A DNA stretch of 25,856 nt from CAADGV01 sp040290295. GTDB lineage: Bacteria > Bacteroidota > Ignavibacteria > UBA10030 > UBA6906. The stretch's first letter is position 1, and each line of letters starts with the position of its first letter. The stretch covers positions 1 to 25,856 of the forward strand of contig PSMW01000039.1 in the NCBI GenBank assembly GCA_040290295.1. Direction: 5' to 3'. Shown piece after piece: positions 8,599 through 18,151 of this stretch. The notes beneath the pieces are model-generated. The model had not been told where the DNA came from. It did not search any database and saw only the letters and a list, made by a program, of their open reading frames with translations. Position numbers and translations under genes: made by a program.

Positions 8599-8823
8599 TT
8601 AGCTGCAGTACCGCTGTGAGGGAAGATAGGTTCTTCCGGTACGCATTTTCCAGAGATAGAATCGCTCGAACAAAACCTTCGCCCAATCGCCGAAGACGTT
8701 CGGAATCAGCGCATTAAATTTTCTCGGGGGGAACATATTCGTACCAACAATCAGGACTTCCCTATCGCCCGCATCGATTATACAGCTCTGATGTGCAAAT
8801 TCAACGATGTTCGGACAACTCAA
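8599..8823 (-). pseudogene. Unassigned protein tail (possible methyltransferase C-terminus)
   Basis: A 74-codon frame with protein-like text, notably PRKFNALIPNVFGDWAKVLF followed by ERFYLWKMRTGRTYLP. The ending reminds me of C-termini of some SAM-dependent methyltransferases, but I cannot confirm it. No ribosome site and no conserved start are seen. It overlaps the preceding antitoxin-like gene by 23 nt. Probably a 5'-truncated remnant. Confidence 0.3.
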
Positions 8824-8995
8824 CGCGCGACGAAGCAGACTTCCACCACTCGGACAACTTGCTCTGGGCGTCGGATGGCCGAAAGTAGTTGATCTCTTCT
8901 TCAGGAGTCATCTGTTTGATGGCCTCGTAGATCTTCCTTTGGGCACTTCGCTTAATCTCAATGCCATCGAAATCCTTCTTGCTCTGTGTCGTCAT
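8801..8995 (-). CDS. Antitoxin-like partner of a PIN-domain toxin
   Basis: A 64-aa protein: KKDFDGIEIKRSAQRKIYEA, then IKQMTPEEEINYFRPSDAQS. The pattern of DFD near the start, a basic helix and a PEEEI.YF segment is what I recall from small proteins encoded next to PIN-domain toxins. It overlaps the end of the PIN gene by 38 nt. It appears intact while its partner lacks the N-terminal half. Role inferred from context. Confidence 0.6.
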   Translation of the reverse strand: MTTQSKKDFDGIEIKRSAQRKIYEAIKQMTPEEEINYFRPSDAQSKLSEWWKSASSRVELSEHR

Positions 8996-9167
8996 AAGGA
9001 ACCTCTTTGGGGGAGATTATTGTGAGCATTCCGTATACGTTGATCAGATTGATTTGGTTATAAGCCTTCATTTTGTCAAGCCGCACAATGTGGGAGAAGT
9101 TCCAGGACACGATCGCGTCGGCACGGGAGATGGTCGCTGCAGCAACGTGGGTTGTGCCACACAACAA
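8958..9167 (-). pseudogene. PIN-domain toxin, C-terminal remnant
   Basis: Only the last third of a PIN protein remains: HVAAATISRADAIVSWNFSH, then IVRLDKMKAYNQINLINVYG and a SPKEV ending. AAATI..AD..VSWNF.HIV is the typical C-terminal PIN block, which carries the last active-site acidic residue. The N-terminal ~100 residues with the first catalytic Asp are missing; upstream the frame meets a TAG within a few codons. The toxin cannot be functional. Confidence 0.8.
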
Positions 9168-9251
9168 TCTAAGAAATATCTTGTGCTATCGCCTTAACTA
9201 TATACAACAAGCAGACATCTTTTCAAAATTCTACACGACTTCCGCGCCGCG

Positions 9252-9393
9252 ATGAGTTTGTCGTTGCCTTTCATATGTTCTTTCCTCCAACTAAACGATG
9301 CCGGGAATGAAGCGTTTCGTTCTGTTCGCGTACGCGAGATGCTCTTCTCCGTACTCTGCTCGTGCGAGCGCTTCTTCTTTCTTCGAGCGCACC
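9252..9393. repeat. ~140-bp direct repeat, copy A
   Basis: Closely similar to 10590-10729 in the same orientation. The core gaagcgtttcgttctgttcg and the following gcgtacgcga are identical in both. Read on the minus strand, it contains a strong GGAGG 9 nt before an ATG (MKGNDKLIA...), so it looks like the end of one gene plus the ribosome site and start of another. The copy borders the 3' end of the dead AAA ATPase gene. Confidence 0.75.
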
Positions 9394-9398
9394 TTCAC

Positions 9399-10370
9399 TC
9401 ACTGGCAGGAGTTCAAGATGATTCGAGACCACAGACATCGTTTTATGAGTAGATATTTTTCGATCTGCGATGCCGCCACTTCGGTTTCCTTCACAACTGT
9501 TTGCACGCTGATCCCGCTGCCGGGTATCTCCAAGAGCGAAATGTAGAAACGTTTCAGCAACTCCGGCTTGCAACACTCCGCGGCAAGAATGAGATCTTCG
9601 TAGATGACTTTCTTAACCTGCTTATCATAAAGATAGTCCTGTTTTGCTACCCGCGTCGGAAGCGTCCATACCTCTGGAAAACCACCTTCAAGGAAGTACT
9701 GCTAAAGGAGTGAATCCAACTGGCTTTGAAGTTCAGAGCTTGGCACTGAGAGAGGGACTTTCTTCGTCTGGACGGAAGGATCTTCGGCGAACATCCCCTC
9801 CGCAGTTTTTCCTACTTCATAGAGATTCTTCGCTTCATCCAGCAGGACTTCATTGTTTTGCAAATGATAAAGAACGAACTCCCGTTATGAGAAGGGGAGC
9901 TGATGGAAGTCTTTGACTTTTCCCAATACGCTTTCCCGACTCTTCTTGATAATCGGTGATGAAGCAGGACCCGAAATCACCACCCTGATGGGATAATTCA
10001 GGTCATAGTATTTCTTGAGATAAAGTTTCCTTCACTCGAGCCGGTGAATTTCATCAAGAACCAGATAAGTCGGTCTCCTATCCTTTTGCTTGAGACCCTG
10101 CTTCATCGATCGATCGATCAGTTCGTCCACCTTGACACGACGGGCACTGAGCACGGGGTCATCAATAATACATAAATACATAAGGTGTTCAGGTAGAATC
10201 CTGTCAGCGACGAGTTTTTACAACAACTGATACAAGAGTGTGCTCTTACCAATTCGGCATAGCCCGGTGATGGACAAAATCTGTGGGACTGTTCTGAGTT
10301 CTTCCAACATACTATCGAAGATCGGGCCGATGGAGCGTCGGCAGATTGGTGAAGCCCATGGCAGGATCCA
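9399..10370 (-). pseudogene. AAA-family ATPase with DUF4143-type C-terminus, four in-frame stops
   Basis: One continuous frame shows an AAA_14/DUF4143 protein: Walker A in ILSITGLCRIGKSTLLYQLL, Walker B in TYLVLDEIHRLE, the sensor-like IRVVISGPASSP, LGKVKDFHQLPFS, then EQYFLEGGFPE-like text and VKKVIYEDLILA. It is broken by TAA (10218-10220), TGA (10032-10034), TAA (9885-9887) and TAG (9702-9704), all in the same frame. The far C-terminus is lost after QIEKYL. Family members are often linked to toxin-antitoxin-like or defence loci. The gene lies between two direct copies of a ~140-bp sequence. Clearly dead. Confidence 0.85.
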
Positions 10371-10589
10371 TCCAACAGGAGTTCTATAGGCATAGAATCA
10401 CTTGTAAATCAACCATTTGATGGACGTGAATTATTGATCGTATAACATAGATAATTTGCAGACGGCCTGCAACTCCTTTACCCACCAAGATTTATCTTTG
10501 CCACATATCGTTTCCGACTGCAGTTGACACTACAAAAAACAGCTTGACTACGGTAGCAAGCGCTTTCCACACCACTCCGTACGGGGCAA

Positions 10590-10729
10590 ATGAGGTTTTC
10601 GTCGCCTTTGATATGTTCTTTCCTCCAACTCCATGAGAGCGGAAATGAAGCGTTTCGTTCTGTTCGCGTACGCGATAGACGCTTCTCCGTGCTCTGCACG
10701 TGCGAGCGCTTCTTTTTTCTTCGCGAGCC
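10590..10729. repeat. ~140-bp direct repeat, copy B
   Basis: Second copy of 9252-9393, same orientation, with roughly 85% identity by eye. The ATG of copy A is ATC here, so the putative start codon is lost, while the GGAGG is kept. Together the copies flank the dead ATPase. Confidence 0.75.
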
Positions 10730-11162
10730 AAACATCGTCAATATTGCAACGGCGATCGCCCGACAGGATGTGGAGAAGAAAGCCGAAGCGTTGCACGAAG
10801 CATAACTCACTTGGAGAAAGGAAAACATTATGACCATCAAAGTCCTCGGACCATACTTCAACGTGAAGGTTGGACGCCTCAGCCCACCATTCATGTCGGA
10901 ACGTACAGTTATCTCGTTCAGGCAAAGGCATCGAGCGATGCGCATCGGTGAGCATCCGCTCGTAGATGACTGCTCTACGAACTTCGTCGCAAGAGACGCG
11001 GGTCGTTCCCTCCCTTTCAAACTCACACCTCAGCAGAAACACACATTCCTGTGTTGAGATAGGTTGCCGCCGGTGCTATCTTACAGGCTACAGGTTTTCC
11101 CCTTTCGCGATTCGGCGGAGGGTGAAAGCGACTCAACACAATTCACCGTAAGGGGAAAAGCT
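10730..11162. other. Degenerate stretch with one small open frame
   Basis: A plus-strand frame 10830-11057 (75 codons, ATG with GGAGAAAGG upstream) begins MTIKVLGPYFNVKVG, but the rest looks random. A second frame offers PTIHVGTYSYLVQAKASS, so an eroded gene with a frameshift is possible. Longer minus-strand frames are not family-like. No intact gene is supported. Confidence 0.3.
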
Positions 11163-12581
11163 ATGCAGAAACTGTTTGTGGCGCTCGTGCTGTGCTCTTC
11201 GATGATCGAACCTTTGTCTGGTCAACAGGATACGTGCAGCATGAAGTTCGGGATGAACTTCATGTACCTATCCTCGTGGAGGCGGGAAATGCCGTTTGTT
11301 GATGTGATGAAATCCTCACGGCTCTGGATGACGCAAAACAGTGTGTACGTTTCCGGCGGACAGAATTTGTTCGATACCGGCGTGCGAGACTCTATCCCGG
11401 CTGATAGCGATGGCTATCCTCTTCAGCTTCCCTATCGAGTGGCAGGAACAGAAACAACGCAGATTGTGCTTACGCAAATGGCAGACATGCAAAATGGCGT
11501 GTATCCCTCGGGTCAGTACATCTGTCTCTACGATGGCAATAGCACCATCACGTTCAGCGGTGATGCGTCCATTGTGAGTCAGACGCAAGGCAGAATTGTC
11601 CTGAACGTTACACCTCCCAACGCCGGCATTCAAATGCGAATCATGCAGTCAACGTTCGGCAATCATATCCGCAACATCCGCGTGCTGATGCCGGGACACG
11701 AAGCGACATATCAGACGCAGCCGTTCAATCCGGCGTTCTTGAGCAAGATTGCACCGTTCAAAGTTTTGCGCTTCATGTGGTGGCAGTATGTGAACAACTC
11801 GCGTGAGATGACGTGGGGAAGCAGGCGACGGACTTCCTACTACACTCAAGGGTCATATTCCTCATCCAACCCCAACATTCCTACAGGTACAGCGTACGAG
11901 CTCATTGTTCAACTCTGTCATCAGCCGAACAAGGATGCGTGGGTTTGCGTACCGCATATCGTGGACAGCAATTACGTTGTGCAGATGGCGCAGGTCTTCA
12001 AAGACAATTTGAATCCGAGCCTGAAGATTTATCTGGAGTTCTCGAACGAGGTATGGAATGGAATTTTTCCCGTCAATCAATGGGTCGGCGCAAACGGACC
12101 GCGCAATCTTAACCATCCTCAGAAGACTGCCTCCTTTGCACGACGTATCTTCACCATCTGGGCGGGAGTCTTCGGCAGTGAAATGTCGACGCGGGTCGTA
12201 CGCGTTGCGGCGTGTCAACTTACAAATCCCTGGGTGGGTCAACAGATGATGGCATACCTCGGGCCCGGCGGAGCCGACGCGATCTCACCGGCTGCGTATT
12301 ACATTCTTCAACCGGAGAATTACGACACGCTCGAGGCACTTAGCTCCAACGCAACCGTCAGCGACGTTGCGCGCATGATACGGAGCTGGTTCCCGACTCT
12401 TGCAGGACTTTTTGCACAACACCAACAGCTTGCCCAGTAGTATAATACGAGACTGATATTTTACGAGGGCGGCGGAGAAATCCGACCGAGGAACGCGACC
12501 AATCCATCCGCTCAAGCGATTTACGCCTTTCAGCGCGATACGGCTGTGTACAATGCATTCAAAAAGCCGTGGAGCTCATAG
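11163..12581 (+). pseudogene. Secreted glycoside-hydrolase-like (clan GH-A style) protein, TAG-interrupted and 3'-truncated
   Basis: MQKLFVALVLCSSMIEPLSG is a signal peptide. Residues 30-180 look beta-rich. From 190 on the pattern is TIM-barrel-like: FKVLRFMWWQYVNN, DAWVCVPHIVDSNYV, then LKIYLEFSNEVWNG, where Asn295-Glu296 fit the acid/base pair of clan GH-A enzymes. A TAG (12438-12440, codon 426) follows QQLAQ. The same frame continues as YNTRLIFYEGG, whose Glu435 would be the second catalytic carboxylate, and ends at 12581 after only 47 codons, where similarity stops. The stop therefore removes the putative nucleophile. The 3' end abuts the defence operon, suggesting that insertion or deletion cut the gene. 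Substrate unknown. Confidence 0.7.
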
Positions 12582-12928
12582 CGAGAGAAGAGAAAAGCTT
12601 TGGTGGCCAACTCGGAAGACCTTCAGGGGCCAGATTCCGAACATACGAACGTTTGGAACACTACCCTCAACAAGTCCAGGGAACACTCTTTGACTCAAAA
12701 GAATTGCACAAAGCTATTGATGAAATCTATCGCTGTCCGCTTCGCCAATCGGCTATCGATACACTCAACCGCCAACTAAAGAGCGGTATCTCTGATGAGA
12801 ATCCTGCGCAATTAGTCATCGCGTTGCGCGATGAAGGCCGCGTGTGTCTCATTCACGAGGAAGAGGAACTGCAGGAGCCACGCATTATCTGCTCGTTGGG
12901 ATTGAGAAACAGCGTAGTATATTTGTGA
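12582..12928 (+). pseudogene. C-terminal remnant of a helicase (defence operon)
   Basis: About 110 codons remain: GRPSGARFRTYERLEHYPQQ, VQGTLFDSKELHKAIDEIYR, then LNRQLKSGISDENPAQLVIA and QEPRIICSLGLRN. I recognise this as the tail of large SNF2/DEAD-type helicases found with DUF1016 and Eco57I-like methylase genes. The motor domains are missing: the fragment begins right after the glycoside-hydrolase remnant, at about 12582-12600. Its stop is 3 nt before the next ATG, so it was the first gene of a tight operon. The assignment rests on remembered sequence pattern. Confidence 0.6.
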
Positions 12929-12931
12929 AAC

Positions 12932-14091
12932 ATGCCAAAGAAACGTGCAACAAAAGGAACAATGATTCGCCGAGGGAGCAACCCGGATTCGCTCTATTCC
13001 CGAATCAAAGCGATCATTGAAGAAGCCCGAACCAATGTCCTCCGTACCGTCAATACGGAAATCGTTCGAGCATATTGGCTGATCGGGAGAGAACTTGTGA
13101 AAACCCAACAGCAGGGAAGAGCACGTGCCCCCTATGGTGGGGAGTTGATCGAAACAATCGCTGAGCGACTTCAGAATGAATGTGGTAAGGGATTCACAGC
13201 AACGAACCTCAACTACATGCGGTTGTTCTACCAAACCTTCCCGCATCTTCTTTCAACAGAAAACGTCACGCATCGCGTGACCGATTATCAGAATCCCAGC
13301 CCCCATCAAAGATTCGTCACGCATTGCGTGACGAATTCTTCATCCCCGGTACTCTCAATCCAAGTCTTTCCTGGACACATTATCGCCTGCTGACTAAAGT
13401 CGAATCCGATCACGCTCGGGCATTCTATGAGATTGAAGCAGTCAAAAATCGTTGGTCATCACGAGAACTCGAACGGCAGATCGATAGCCTCTTGTACGAA
13501 CGGCTTGCCAAACGCAGGGACACGAGAGGAACGCTGGCACTGGCGCGCCGAGGACAGGAAATTCAATCGCCGAAAGACGCCATCAAAGACCCCGTGGTTC
13601 TTGAGTTCCTTGGGATTCCAGAATCCCCTCGTTTAGTAGAATCGAAACTCGAAGAGGCTCTGCTCAATCATCTCCACCAATTCCTTCTTGAACTCGGAAG
13701 AGGATTTTCGTTCGTAGATCGGCAACAACGCCTGACGCTCGACGGCGATCATTTCTATGTCGACCTTGTGTTTTATCACACGATCCTGGAGTGCTACGTG
13801 CTCATTGATTTGAAAGTACAAAAGCTGACGCACGCCGACCTGGGACAAATGCAACTGTACGTTAACTATTACGATGAGCATCGTCGCACGAAAGGAGATA
13901 ATCCGACGGTCGGACTCATTTTGTGCACAGACAAGAATGCCGCAATGGTGAAATACACCCTCGGCAAAGGCAACAGGCAGATTTTCGTTAGCCGATACAA
14001 ACTCTACTTCCCCACTGAGAAAGAACTTGTCCACGAACTCCGGCGAGAACTACAAGAAATAAGACGTTTACATTGGAATCAGCAAGAATGA
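12932..14091 (+). pseudogene. DUF1016/YhcG-type PD-(D/E)XK nuclease, frameshifted
   Basis: The N-terminal DUF1016 domain is clear: IIEEARTNVLRTVNTEIVRA, YWLIGRELVKTQQQ, LQNECGKGFTATNLNYMRLF. The C-terminal nuclease domain is in another frame: LSWTHYRLLTKVES, ELERQIDSLLYERLA, DHFYVDLVFYH, ECYVLIDLK (the D-x-K element) and LGQMQLYVNYY. A one-base loss, most simply in the A4 run 13260-13263, joins them into a 386-aa protein of normal size; the corrected frame reads RHASRD...KIRHALRDEF through the middle. That region carries two copies of a 17-bp palindrome 51 bp apart. The stop overlaps the methylase start as ATGA. The proteins are known companions of restriction-modification systems. Confidence 0.9.
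13265..13332. repeat. Duplicated palindrome inside the DUF1016 gene
   Basis: GTCACGCATCGCGTGAC at 13265-13281 recurs as GTCACGCATTGCGTGAC at 13316-13332, exactly 51 bp (17 codons) later. The second extends to perfect 12-bp arms (13312-13336). Both encode RHA(S/L)RD in the restored frame, at the junction between the two DUF1016 domains. Confidence 0.8.
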
Positions 14092-17000
14092 ATACCGACA
14101 AGGTTCGGACCCTGCTTCACCAGCTCCCCTTCCGTCAACTGTTCATTGAAGAACTTGGTTGGGATCGGCACGACGCAACGCTCGAGGTTCCCCTGGACGG
14201 ACAGACCTTCACGCTTCGAGCCATAGCGCAAAAGCGAGGAGTGCAAATATTTGAATGCCCGGCTGCCGATGGAGTACATCTCCCAGATTACGCTACTCGA
14301 AAGAAGATTGATCATCACGTCGCGAAATCGGCTTTCGAGCACCTCATCATCTACACCGACCGGACAAGGGGCATCCAGATCTGGCAATGGGTATCCCGCG
14401 AAAGTGGAAAACCGGCCGCCTATCGTGAGTATCCCATCCAGCGGGGACAGTCGGGCGATATCATCATCCAAAAGCTACAGTCAATAACATTCCCGCTCGA
14501 CGATGAAGAGGGCCTGACCGTTACCGGCGTGGTCTTCAAGCTGAAAGATGCGTTCGACAAAGACCGTGTCACCAAGAAGTTCTATGAACTCTTCAAGAAA
14601 CAGCACGATGCCTTCTTGAACTTCATCCAAGGCATTCCCGATGAAGGTCTCGAACGCTGGTATGCTTCGGTGATGATCAACAGGTTGATGTTCATCTACT
14701 TCATCCAGAAGAAGGGTTTCCTTAACGGCGACCTCAACTACCTCAAGAACAAACTCCAGGAAAGCAAGCGACGCGGGAAAGATCGATTCTACAAGGACTT
14801 TCTCTGCCCGCTTTTCTTCGAGGGCTTCGCGCGAAAAGAAGAAGAACGCTCAACAGAAATCAACAGTCTCCTCGGCAAGATTCCGTACCTCAACGGCGGA
14901 CTCTTTCTCAAACACCAAATAGAGGAACTCCACGGCAAGCAGATTGATATTCCTGATAAAGCCTTCGAAAAGCTCTTCACGTTCTTTGATGAATACGAGT
15001 GGCAAGCCGATCCCGACCGCTACATTTACGAGGCAGTGTGCCGTGGGATGATTCTGGATGACGGCTCGGTTTTGCCTGAGTCAAAACTGCCTGAGCTTGT
15101 GCAGAAAGGCATGTATGACCCGAAAGCGCGCATGTTCGACAAGCGTTACAACCTCGGCGAGGCACAACTCTTCGATGAGCAAGGAAAGAAACTGACATTA
15201 CCGACCGAAACCTGGCGCGGGTACGTAGAGCGCCGCAAACGATGCCTCGAACTGCGCGAAAAACTCAAACAAGGCGAAGTCCACGATATCAACGACCTGA
15301 TCACCTACAACCTCAACATCACCCAGTTTGCGCAGGATGTTCTTGACAACTGCGAAGGTCCTGACCTCCTCAATGCTTTCTGGAAAGCGATCAACAAAGG
15401 TACGGTGCTTGACCCAACATGAGGCTCGGGCGCGTTGCTCTTCTCGAGCCTCTCTATGAGGCATGTTTGCAGCGGATGGAGGCGTTCATCAACGAGTGGG
15501 GTGAAGAGGGGAAAAAGAAGCATCCGAACTATTACAAGTTCTTCAGCGAAACACTCAAGCGCGTCGAAGAGCATCCAAACACGAAATACTTCATCTACAA
15601 ATCCATCATCATCAACAACCTCTTTGGGGTGGATATTCTGGAAGAGGCGGTCGAGATTTGCAAGCTGCGGCTGTTCCTGAAACTTGTAGCTCAGCTTAAA
15701 GTTGGCCAGAAGATTGAAGCGCTGCCAGACATTGACTTCAACATCCGTGGAGGGAACACGCTGGTGGGATATGCTACATACGACGAAGTGCAAAAAGCGG
15801 TAACGAGCAAACTCGATTTCGATAATGCGATGAAGCGGATAGAAGAGAAGGCAGAGGATATTGACCGGCTCTTCAGGCTCTTCCGCCAGCAGCAGACAGA
15901 ACTTGGCGGAGAGGTGACTCCCAAAGGATAAAGAAGAACTGCGAAAGCGTCTTGCGACACTCGAAGACGAACTCAACCGCTATCTTGCGAAGGAGTACGG
16001 TGTCGACCCGCAAAAGAAAGAGGCGTACGCAAAATGGCTCGCCACGCACAAGCCATTTCACTGGTTCATTGAGTTTTATGGGATCATGAAGAGCGGCGGG
16101 TCCGATGTGATAATCGGGAATCCGCCGTATGTGGAGTACAGTAAGGTCAAGAAGGAATATACTGTTCACGGTTACTCGACGGAGAGTTGCGGGCATCTGT
16201 ACGCGTTTGTCATAGAGCGATGTTTCGTTATTCTGAGAATTCGTGGATTGTTTGGAATGATTGTGCAATTACCGATTGTATGTACTGACCGAATGCAACC
16301 ACTGCAGAGATGGTTTCTAGAAGCAAGCAGCAGCCCTTGGTTTGCAAATTTCGATGATCGCCCTGCAAAACTCTTTGATGGATTGCAACACATCCGCGCT
16401 TCGATTTTCACAACACAGAAAGGTGATGCAAAAGCAGTTACTGTTTACTCGACCTCGTATAATCGCTGGTACTCTGAAACGAGAAACGTTCTCTTCGGAT
16501 TGCTTTGTTTTGAATCTGTTGGAGATTACTTGATGAGTGGAGCAATTCCCAAGATCGGTCAACACATTGCCAAGTTGGTTAGGATACGCATCGGGCAGTG
16601 TACTTCACTTGGAAGGCATCTGAAACCGACATCCAAGCACACGATCTTTTTCCACAACTCCCCACAATATTGGATTCGTGCGATGACGTTTGTGCCGTAC
16701 TTCTGGAATGAGCGCCATGGCGAGCAACTCTCGACCCAAGTACAAGTCCTATATGCATCTGACAAATTGGATGCATCTGCAACGGTTGCGAGCTTGAACA
16801 GTTCTCTGTTCTATTGGTGGTTCATTGCACTCTCAGATTGCCGCCATGTGAATCTTCGTGAGATTGAATCACTCCCACTTGGGCTGGATCGAATGTCGGA
16901 AAGAACAAAGAGCAGGCTTGAGGAACTCGTCACGGAATTGATGAAGGATTACAAAAAGCACGCGGTTCGCAAAGAGACGGAATACAAAACTACAGGCAAA

Positions 17001-17156
17001 GTCATTTATGATGAGTTTTATCCAAGCTACTCTAAGCCCATCATTGACGAGATCGACTGCGTGTTGGCGCAGCATTACGGGTTTACAGACGAGGAGTTGG
17101 ATGTTATCATCAATTACGATATTAAATACCGGATGGGAAGGGAGTCTGAACCATGA
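14088..17156 (+). pseudogene. Eco57I-like type IIG/ISP-style adenine methyltransferase, broken in three places
   Basis: Reads as a ~1,020-codon protein. The N-terminal region is 14088-15422 (RTLLHQLPFRQLFIEELGWD, then MINRLMFIYFIQKKGFL). It ends at SAM motif I, where DPTCGSGA is DPT-TGA-GSGA (15420-15422). A deletion of about 14 nt follows at 15443 and shifts the frame to LEPLYEACLQRMEAFINEWG, then IIINNLFGVDILEEAVEICK. A one-base insertion near 15926 creates a TAA (15929-15931) after GGEVTPK; the frame resumes KEELRKRLATLEDELNRYLA. Motif IV is VIIGNPPYVEY, and the rest is target-recognition sequence ending at 17156. The SAM pocket is destroyed, so methylation is lost. ATGA-coupled to the DUF1016 gene. 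Possible N-terminal nuclease function was not verified. Confidence 0.9.
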
Positions 17157-17283
17157 TTTTGGGGATTTTTTGGATTACCAGGATTAAGATGAAAATGGGA
17201 GTCGGGGAGGATCATGAGAATTGGGATTCTTGGATTAAAATAATCATGGGAATCAAGTGAATCGTGAGAATCGTGGTTCAGAC
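17155..17283. repeat. Degenerate array with 9-nt period (GATT units, then AATC units)
   Basis: The first part reads GATTTTGGG, GATTTTTTG, GATTACCAG, GATTAAGAT in 9-nt steps (17155-17190); the middle is less regular. The last part reads AATCATGGG, AATCAAGTG, AATCGTGAG, AATCGTGGT (17242-17277) followed by TCAGAC. GATT and AATC are reverse complements, so the two halves can pair as an imperfect hairpin. It starts at the stop codon of the methylase gene and precedes the next cassette. Confidence 0.75.
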
Positions 17284-17380
17284 ATTCACTACTACAACAA
17301 ATAGCACATTGGAAGAGATGCGGTGGAGGAAACGAGGAAGAATGAGTATTACCAAAGTCAGAAATCTTTCTTACATTTGA

Positions 17381-18151
17381 ATGGTCATCATGCCCGGTAC
17401 CAACGGCCATATTGCGAAGCTCAGCAAAGCCCCTCTGCAGGAAGTCATATTCGAGGCTTTTTGGGAACTGGACATTCATCCGCAGACCAAGCAGAGTTAC
17501 GACCCCGGTTTCGAGCTTGCTCAGGAAGTGTTTGCCCAACTGGTGCAGGAAAGATTTCCTTTCTACCAGCGTGTTCAACCAGAAATCCTCCCTCCGTTTC
17601 TCCTCAATCATCGACCGGTACATCGTTTCTAAAGTGGCGAGGGTCAGTGGCCTCTGCTGCAACTTGGTCCCGGGATCTTTACAGCCAACGACACGGAAAG
17701 AACGTACGAGTGGGAGAATGAGTTTCGGCCTGCAATCGAATATGGACTCGATGCCGTTGTTCGGAGTTACAGAGCGCTTGAGCGATTCAACAAAGTCAGC
17801 CTTCGGTACATCGATGCCGTGGAGTTAGAGGGAGAGTACAAGCATGACTTCGTGAAGTTCATCGAAACGAACTTGCAGATTCGCGTTGTCTGAAACTTTG
17901 ACGTTGAAGGCACACTCAGTAACCAAAGCATAAGCCAAGTCTATTCACTGGCGGACGGTTCCAAGCTGCATTTGACCATCGCCGACGGACGGCGGAACGA
18001 AAAACCGGCAGTTGTATGGCAAACCGGAATCTTCAAAGAAGAACATCTCACGGTTGATCAGCTAAAAGCATGGGTCGTTGATGCGCATTCTATCATAGCA
18101 AACCTTTTCAAACGAATGCTAAGAAAGGAATATTATGACAGCCTTACGTAA
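17381..18151 (+). pseudogene. TIGR04255-family protein with two in-frame stops
   Basis: A 256-codon frame with the TIGR04255 pattern: KLSKAPLQEVIFEAFWEL, YDPGFELAQEVF, FPFYQRVQPEILPP, HRPVHRF, then TAA (17630-17632), SGEGQWPLLQLGPGIFTAND, RTYEWENEFRP, KVSLRYIDAVEL, KFIETNLQIRVV, then TGA (17891-17893), NFDVEGTL and a C-terminal helix FKRMLRKEYYDSLT. The first stop is one base from AAA (Lys). The second follows RVV. The start is ATG 17381 or 17390. The end overlaps the next gene by 17 nt. The function of TIGR04255 is unknown; the family is patchily distributed. Here it is probably dead unless both stops are read through. Confidence 0.85.

Noticed and set aside
9230..9300. Bacterioferritin start (MKGNDKLIA after a strong GGAGG)
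   Set aside because: Resembles the first residues of bacterioferritin, but the following residues do not, and the frame stops soon after.
17155..17283. Retron or diversity-generating element RNA
   Set aside because: No reverse transcriptase or other partner gene is present in the window; the array is described only as a repeat.
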